Assembly (NCBI GenBank): GCA_017550645.1
Contig: JAFZOI010000032.1
Coordinates: 1-64,000 of the forward strand
Source of the DNA: Oscillospiraceae bacterium
GTDB lineage: Bacteria > Bacillota > Clostridia > Oscillospirales > Oscillospiraceae
Direction of reading: 5' to 3'
DNA: 64,000 bases
Position 1 is the stretch's first letter. Each line of letters begins with the position of its first letter. Positions 62,014 to 64,000 of this stretch are shown here, piece by piece. A model generated the notes under the pieces. The model did no database searches and was not told where the DNA came from. It saw only the letters and a program-made list of their open reading frames with translations. The position numbers and the translations under genes are program-made.

Positions 62014-63444
62014 ATGGACGGAGTTTTGACAAAAGTATTCTGCGTCATAGCGATCGTCGCGGGGCTGGCCCTGTCCGTCTTGGCCTGCATATCCGGCGGC
62101 TGGCTCGTGCTCGCCGCGGCGGCCGTGCTCGTCATCTTCGGCGTAGCCGTCGCCTTCTCGATAGCGAAGTCGCGCGAGCCGAGGCCCGTTTCCGCCGTGT
62201 TCACGATCCTCGTGCTGACGCTCCTGCCGCGGATAGCCGCCGTCCTCGCGTTCCCCGTCGTGACGGACCCCGTCCACGACTTCGGGACGTATTACCGCAT
62301 GGCCGAATGCTTTGCCGGGGGGACGGAGCTCATCAAGAACTCCGCGCATCTCTTCCCGCACATGCTCTGGTTCTCGGCGGCGCTGTCGCTCCCGTTCCGC
62401 GTCTTCGGCGCGAGCGTGACCGTCTATCAGATATGCGGCCTCGTCCTGAGCGCCGTAACGGCTCTGCTCATTTACGGCTCCGCGAAGACGCTGCGCGGGA
62501 CGAAGGCGGGGCTTTTCGCCGGGATCATCTTCGCGCTGTGCCCCTCCGCCGCGCTCTACGCTCCGCTCTGCTGCGGGGAGCACCTCGCCCTTGCGCTGTT
62601 TGCTCTCGTCATATTCCTGCTCGCGCGCTTTTATAAGGCCGGGCCCGCGTCCGTCCCCGTTATGCTGCTTCGCGGGGTCGTTCTCGGCGTGTGCCTGCTC
62701 GCGCTCGAGCTCATCCGCCCGGTCGCGATCGTTCCCGTCATCGCCGTCGTGCTCGCGTGGCTCGCCGCGCACGCGAAAAAGCGCCCCGGCTTCGGGCGGG
62801 CGATCGCTCTGCTGCTCGCGCTGCTCGTCGTGCTCATAAGCGGCAGGGAGGTCTCGCTCCTCGGCGCGGAAGCCATCCTCGACAAGCCCGTCGCGCGAAG
62901 CTCGACTTCGTTCACGCTGCTCGCCGGCTCGAACGCGGAGCACTCCGGGACATGGAACTCGGACGATTCCGCGCTCTTCTACTCCGCCGTCGAGTCCGGC
63001 GACTACAAGGCCGCCGACAGGCAGATAAGGGGCGTCGTCGCCTCGCGCTATAAGGCGCTCGGCCCCGTCGGGACGCTGAAGCTCTTTGCGGTCAAGTCCT
63101 CGATCACTTGGGGCGGGCAGTCCGCCGTCCTCGACTATCTCGCGCAGTACTCCGCGCGTGAAAACGCGCTGCTCGGCGGGAAGCTGCTCAAAGCGCAGGC
63201 CGCCCTGTGCGGCGGGTATTTCGCGGCGCTCCTGCTGCTCTTCGCGGCCGCGGCCGCGCTGCGCATTAAAAACGGCGGCACGGCGCCGGAGCTCGTCTGC
63301 ATGCTCGGCGTGCTTGGCTTCGCCTGCATGTTCCTCATTAGCGAGGCGGCCGGGCGCTATTCCCTCATCGCGTTGCCGCTTCTGGCGGCGTCCGTGCCGG
63401 GCGGTTTTTTTGCAAATATTTCGCTTGACAAGCGTAAGCGGTGA
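62014..63444 (+). CDS. GT-C-like polytopic glycosyltransferase (putative)
   Basis: 476 residues behind GGAGGAAG. About ten to twelve membrane segments. The first outer loop contains the acidic DPVHDFGTYYRMAE block (about 88-101), as in GT-C enzymes that use polyprenyl-phosphate sugars. PMT-like/ArnT-like features: CPSAALYAPLCCGEH and the large outer loop (residues 285-370). It may add a sugar to a wall polymer or lipid. Sequence similarity is weak enough that the activity is unproven. Confidence 0.65.
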   Translation: MDGVLTKVFCVIAIVAGLALSVLACISGGWLVLAAAAVLVIFGVAVAFSIAKSREPRPVSAVFTILVLTLLPRIAAVLAFPVVTDPVHDFGTYYRMAECFAGGTELIKNSAHLFPHMLWFSAALSLPFRVFGASVTVYQICGLVLSAVTALLIYGSAKTLRGTKAGLFAGIIFALCPSAALYAPLCCGEHLALALFALVIFLLARFYKAGPASVPVMLLRGVVLGVCLLALELIRPVAIVPVIAVVLAWLAAHAKKRPGFGRAIALLLALLVVLISGREVSLLGAEAILDKPVARSSTSFTLLAGSNAEHSGTWNSDDSALFYSAVESGDYKAADRQIRGVVASRYKALGPVGTLKLFAVKSSITWGGQSAVLDYLAQYSARENALLGGKLLKAQAALCGGYFAALLLLFAAAAALRIKNGGTAPELVCMLGVLGFACMFLISEAAGRYSLIALPLLAASVPGGFFANISLDKRKR

Positions 63445-63453
63445 TTGTATAAT
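63425..63453 (+). promoter_or_regulatory. Consensus sigma-A promoter for the tRNA cluster
   Basis: TTGACA (63425-63430), 17 bp, TATAAT (63448-63453): both hexamers are perfect. The -35 lies inside the last codons of the GT-C-like gene. Confidence 0.93.
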
Positions 63454-63468
63454 ACACAAGCTATCCAT

Positions 63469-63545
63469 GGCGGCGTAGCTCAGTTGGCTAGAGCATGCGG
63501 TTCATACCCGCAGTGTCACCGGTTCGAATCCAGTCGCCGCTACCA
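63469..63545 (+). tRNA. tRNA-Met (anticodon CAT)
   Basis: 77 nt with encoded CCA. Acceptor GGCGGCG pairs with CGCCGCT; anticodon stem TGCGG/CCGCA around TTCATAC. The G-U first pair and D-loop fit an elongator type; a tRNA-Ile with modified CAT cannot be excluded. Confidence 0.93.
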
Positions 63546-63610
63546 TCTTCCCCATAGGTCCTCGGACCTATGGGGAATATTGACCGGCCTGCAGCCGCAG
63601 GCCCATATAC

Positions 63611-63685
63611 GGCCCGTTGGTCAAGAGGTTAAGACACCGCCCTTTCACGGCGGTAACATGGGTTCGAATCCCGTACGGGTCACCA
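63611..63685 (+). tRNA. tRNA-Glu (anticodon TTC)
   Basis: 75 nt with encoded CCA. Acceptor GGCCCGT/ACGGGTC, anticodon stem CCGCC/GGCGG around CTTTCAC, T-loop GTTCGAATC. Confidence 0.96.
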
Positions 63686-63689
63686 CAAC

Positions 63690-63766
63690 GGAGGCTTAGC
63701 TCAGCAGGTTAGAGCGCCTGCTTCACACGCAGGAGGTCACTGGTTCGAGTCCAGCAGTCTCCACCA
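63690..63766 (+). tRNA. tRNA-Val (anticodon CAC)
   Basis: 77 nt with encoded CCA. Acceptor GGAGGCT/AGTCTCC, anticodon stem CCTGC/GCAGG around TTCACAC. It reads GUG codons, common in this high-GC genome. It is the last gene of the cluster and may be the attachment target of the AT-rich element that follows. Confidence 0.94.
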
Positions 63767-63773
63767 AAAACGT

Positions 63774-63838
63774 AAACCGCCTCAAACCCTTCTCGTTACT
63801 GGGTTTGGGGCGGTTTTCGTTTATTATTTTTTTAAGCT
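63774..63838 (+). terminator. Terminator of the tRNA operon
   Basis: AAACCGCC-CAAACCC, loop, GGGTTTG-GGCGGTTT (63774-63816), then TCGTTTATTATTTTTTT. Confidence 0.9.
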
Positions 63839-63843
63839 ACCAT

Positions 63844-63872
63844 AGATACCTATGTGCGGTAACAAGGTATCT
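63844..63872. repeat. Short inverted repeat beside the tRNA-Val gene
   Basis: AGATACCT and AGGTATCT (8 bp each, perfect) face each other across 13 bp. The site lies in the AT-rich tail and could be a recombinase site or a weak terminator for the minus-strand frame. Confidence 0.45.
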
Positions 63873-63876
63873 CTGC

Positions 63877-64000
63877 TTATCCCTTTTTATCTGTATTTAT
63901 CTCTACTTTGGTTGCGCTTTTGGTTGCGCATTTGGGAAAGTCTGGTAATTTTTGAACCTTGACGGAGCATAGAGATTTACAGATAGTCGACTCCGGCGCG
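63877..64000 (-). CDS. C-terminal end of an open frame, possibly an integrase (partial)
   Basis: The minus-strand frame is open from the window edge to a TAA at 63877-63879 and would end ...FPKCATKSATKVEINTDKKG. The start lies outside. Base composition is far more AT-rich than the rest of the window. Tyrosine recombinases of elements that insert into tRNA 3' ends often lie next to the tRNA, and lysine-rich tails are common in them. No catalytic residue is in view, so the call rests on position and composition. Confidence 0.35.
   Translation of the reverse strand, partial: APESTICKSLCSVKVQKLPDFPKCATKSATKVEINTDKKG

Overview
The window is high-GC bacterial chromosome and most resembles a low-motility anaerobic member of the class Clostridia, probably Oscillospirales or Christensenellales-like gut lineages. 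The indications are a large Bacillus-type SRP RNA directly upstream of dnaX, a divIVA-ileS-lspA-rluD order, SepF and DivIVA, a single-polypeptide pyruvate:ferredoxin oxidoreductase, SLH and L,D-transpeptidase wall proteins, strong Shine-Dalgarno sites, and sigma-A promoters with 17-bp spacers. The genus cannot be named from sequence reading alone.

Layout. 1-5.3 kb: a promoter-led operon of two FAD flavoproteins and an Old Yellow Enzyme/dienoyl-CoA-reductase-like flavoenzyme, probably reducing or oxidising an unsaturated organic substrate. 5.5-6.8 kb: a lipoprotein and a zinc-ribbon protein. 6.3-8.0 kb: dense palindromic repeats, plus a promoter with a near-consensus Gram-positive SOS (LexA) box in its spacer and a terminator just downstream. 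7.5-20.5 kb: a compact short-tailed-phage-like cassette. It holds terminase small and large subunits, portal, a P22 gp10-like hub, a fibre, scaffold, coat, a connector, a coiled-coil virion protein, holin and amidase. No integrase, repressor, replication or tape-measure gene is recognisable in it. Two esterase genes on the opposite strand and a glycosyltransferase are embedded in it.

20.7-31.6 kb: pyruvate:ferredoxin oxidoreductase, TrkA/TrkH potassium uptake, and a MoxR-DUF58-membrane protein-endonuclease/phosphatase-fold operon. 31.7-34.0 kb (minus): ybaB, dnaX and SRP RNA. 34.1-40.3 kb: proC, a wall L,D-transpeptidase lipoprotein, ComM/YifB, mnmE and an SLH protein. 40.4-56.97 kb (almost all minus strand): a DUF4870-like protein, two DUF169 paralogues, rluD-lspA-ileS, divIVA-sepF-yggS, an HlyD-like protein, hfq-miaA, a PFL-family protein, an ACT protein, an HD nucleotidase, tadA, yigZ-hflX and rpmE; one CBS-domain gene is on the plus strand. 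57-63.4 kb: a Gld-type ABC exporter operon (ATPase, permease, GldG-like, DUF4340) and a GT-C-like membrane protein. 63.4-63.8 kb: a tRNA-Met/Glu/Val cluster under a consensus promoter. The last ~125 bases are AT-rich and hold the C-terminus of an open frame on the minus strand, possibly the edge of an integrated element at tRNA-Val.

The best candidate for an undescribed system is the 13-kb phage-derived cassette. Its genes match the host in composition, as a recent prophage would not necessarily do. It has packaging, head, short-tail and lysis functions but nothing for autonomous replication or integration, and it lies downstream of a possible SOS-controlled element. It could be a domesticated particle (gene-transfer-agent-like), a satellite, or a decaying prophage.
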